From: JAAYEV01 sp964508195
Lineage (GTDB): Bacteria; Bacillota; Clostridia; Ch29
Reading direction: 5' to 3'
NCBI GenBank assembly: GCA_964508195.1
Contig: CAZDSH010000003.1
Coordinates: 1 to 62,542, forward strand
Length of the DNA stretch: 62,542 bases
The notes under the pieces were generated by a model that saw nothing but the letters and a program-made list of their open reading frames with translations, did not search any database and had not been told where the DNA came from. The translations under genes were made by a program, and so were the position numbers. Of this stretch, positions 62,405 through 62,542 are shown piece by piece. Position 1 is the stretch's first letter, and each line of letters begins with the position of its first letter.

Positions 62405-62542
62405 TATATATAACGTGATAAAGACTTTACATCTTCTAGCGTATCATCCTGGGCGTAGCACCAGCGTGTCATCCTGGGCGTAGTACTAGCGTATCATCCT
62501 GTGAGCATAGCACCAGCGTGTCATCCTGTGAGCATAGCACCA
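62405..62542. mobile_element. Partial second MITE-like element, cut by the window end
   Basis: Begins TATATATAACGTG then GATAAAGACTTTACATCTTCTAGCGT-type sequence as at 182-220. Instead of two it carries at least four tandem units beginning AGCGT[AG]TCATCCTG at 62438, 62463, 62488 and 62515 (25, 25 and 27 bp, last one open). The right terminal repeat is outside the window. Confidence 0.7.

Noticed and set aside
1..62542. CRISPR array
   Set aside because: No set of regularly spaced repeats with unique spacers is present; the terminal repeats are palindromic interspersed or tandem units without spacers, and no cas gene occurs.

Overview
The window looks like one scaffold of a draft genome from an anaerobic, endospore-forming member of the Clostridia (Firmicutes). 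The evidence is a CotE-type spore coat gene, strong AGGAGG-type ribosome sites, GTG and TTG starts, a SipW-type signal peptidase, a P-II/DUF1538 pair, a selenocysteine tRNA and sortase machinery. The genus cannot be fixed from the sequence alone. The scaffold has one run of 100 Ns (6666-6765) inside a repetitive gene, and both ends run into the same families of short repeats, which is probably why assembly stopped there.

Layout. 1-602: repeat cluster with a 174-bp MITE-like element. 603-5000: small coiled-coil protein, galU, a conserved Firmicutes protein, a small unknown gene and an aminotransferase. 5338-11652: the most distinctive locus. It holds a very acidic, repetitive protein with a SipW-type signal, a SipW-like signal peptidase, two TasA/camelysin-like proteins, an LPXTG-type protein and a sortase. 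A cyclic-di-GMP-I (GEMM-I) riboswitch lies in front of the second TasA-like gene, and that gene is interrupted by an in-frame UGA followed by a SECIS-like hairpin. 11770-17550: chemoreceptor and a SNF2 helicase/SWIM pair. 17686-17783: tRNA-Sec, followed by a small phage-like lysis cassette. 19769-24884: MASE3-PP2C phosphatase, intracellular subtilisin, and an FtsH protease. 25048-27817: ECF sigma/anti-sigma/membrane-protein operon. 27870-28964: six-LysM protein. 29298-30471: macrodomain plus sirtuin. 30511-35807: two-component system, membrane acyltransferase-like protein, MATE pump with its MarR regulator. 36086-39655: LemA/DUF2207 and P-II/DUF1538 pairs. 40010-47650: CotE, a C_GCAxxG_C_C protein, a second aminotransferase, a DUF255 thioredoxin-fold protein, a second MATE pump, a cupin, a small protein and a Fur-family regulator.

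47873-62313 is a sugar-activation and glucan locus: a nucleotidyltransferase fused to a degenerate phosphomannomutase domain, a 2880-residue NdvB/ChvB-like cyclic beta-glucan synthase, an alpha-phosphoglucomutase and glucose-6-phosphate isomerase. With galU at the other end of the window these enzymes form a path from hexose phosphate through glucose-1-phosphate and UDP-glucose to a beta-glucan.

The best candidate for an undescribed system is 5338-11652: a c-di-GMP-responsive surface-fibre or matrix module in which SipW processing and sortase anchoring are encoded together, and in which full-length production of one fibre protein may require readthrough of UGA in an organism that carries tRNA-Sec.
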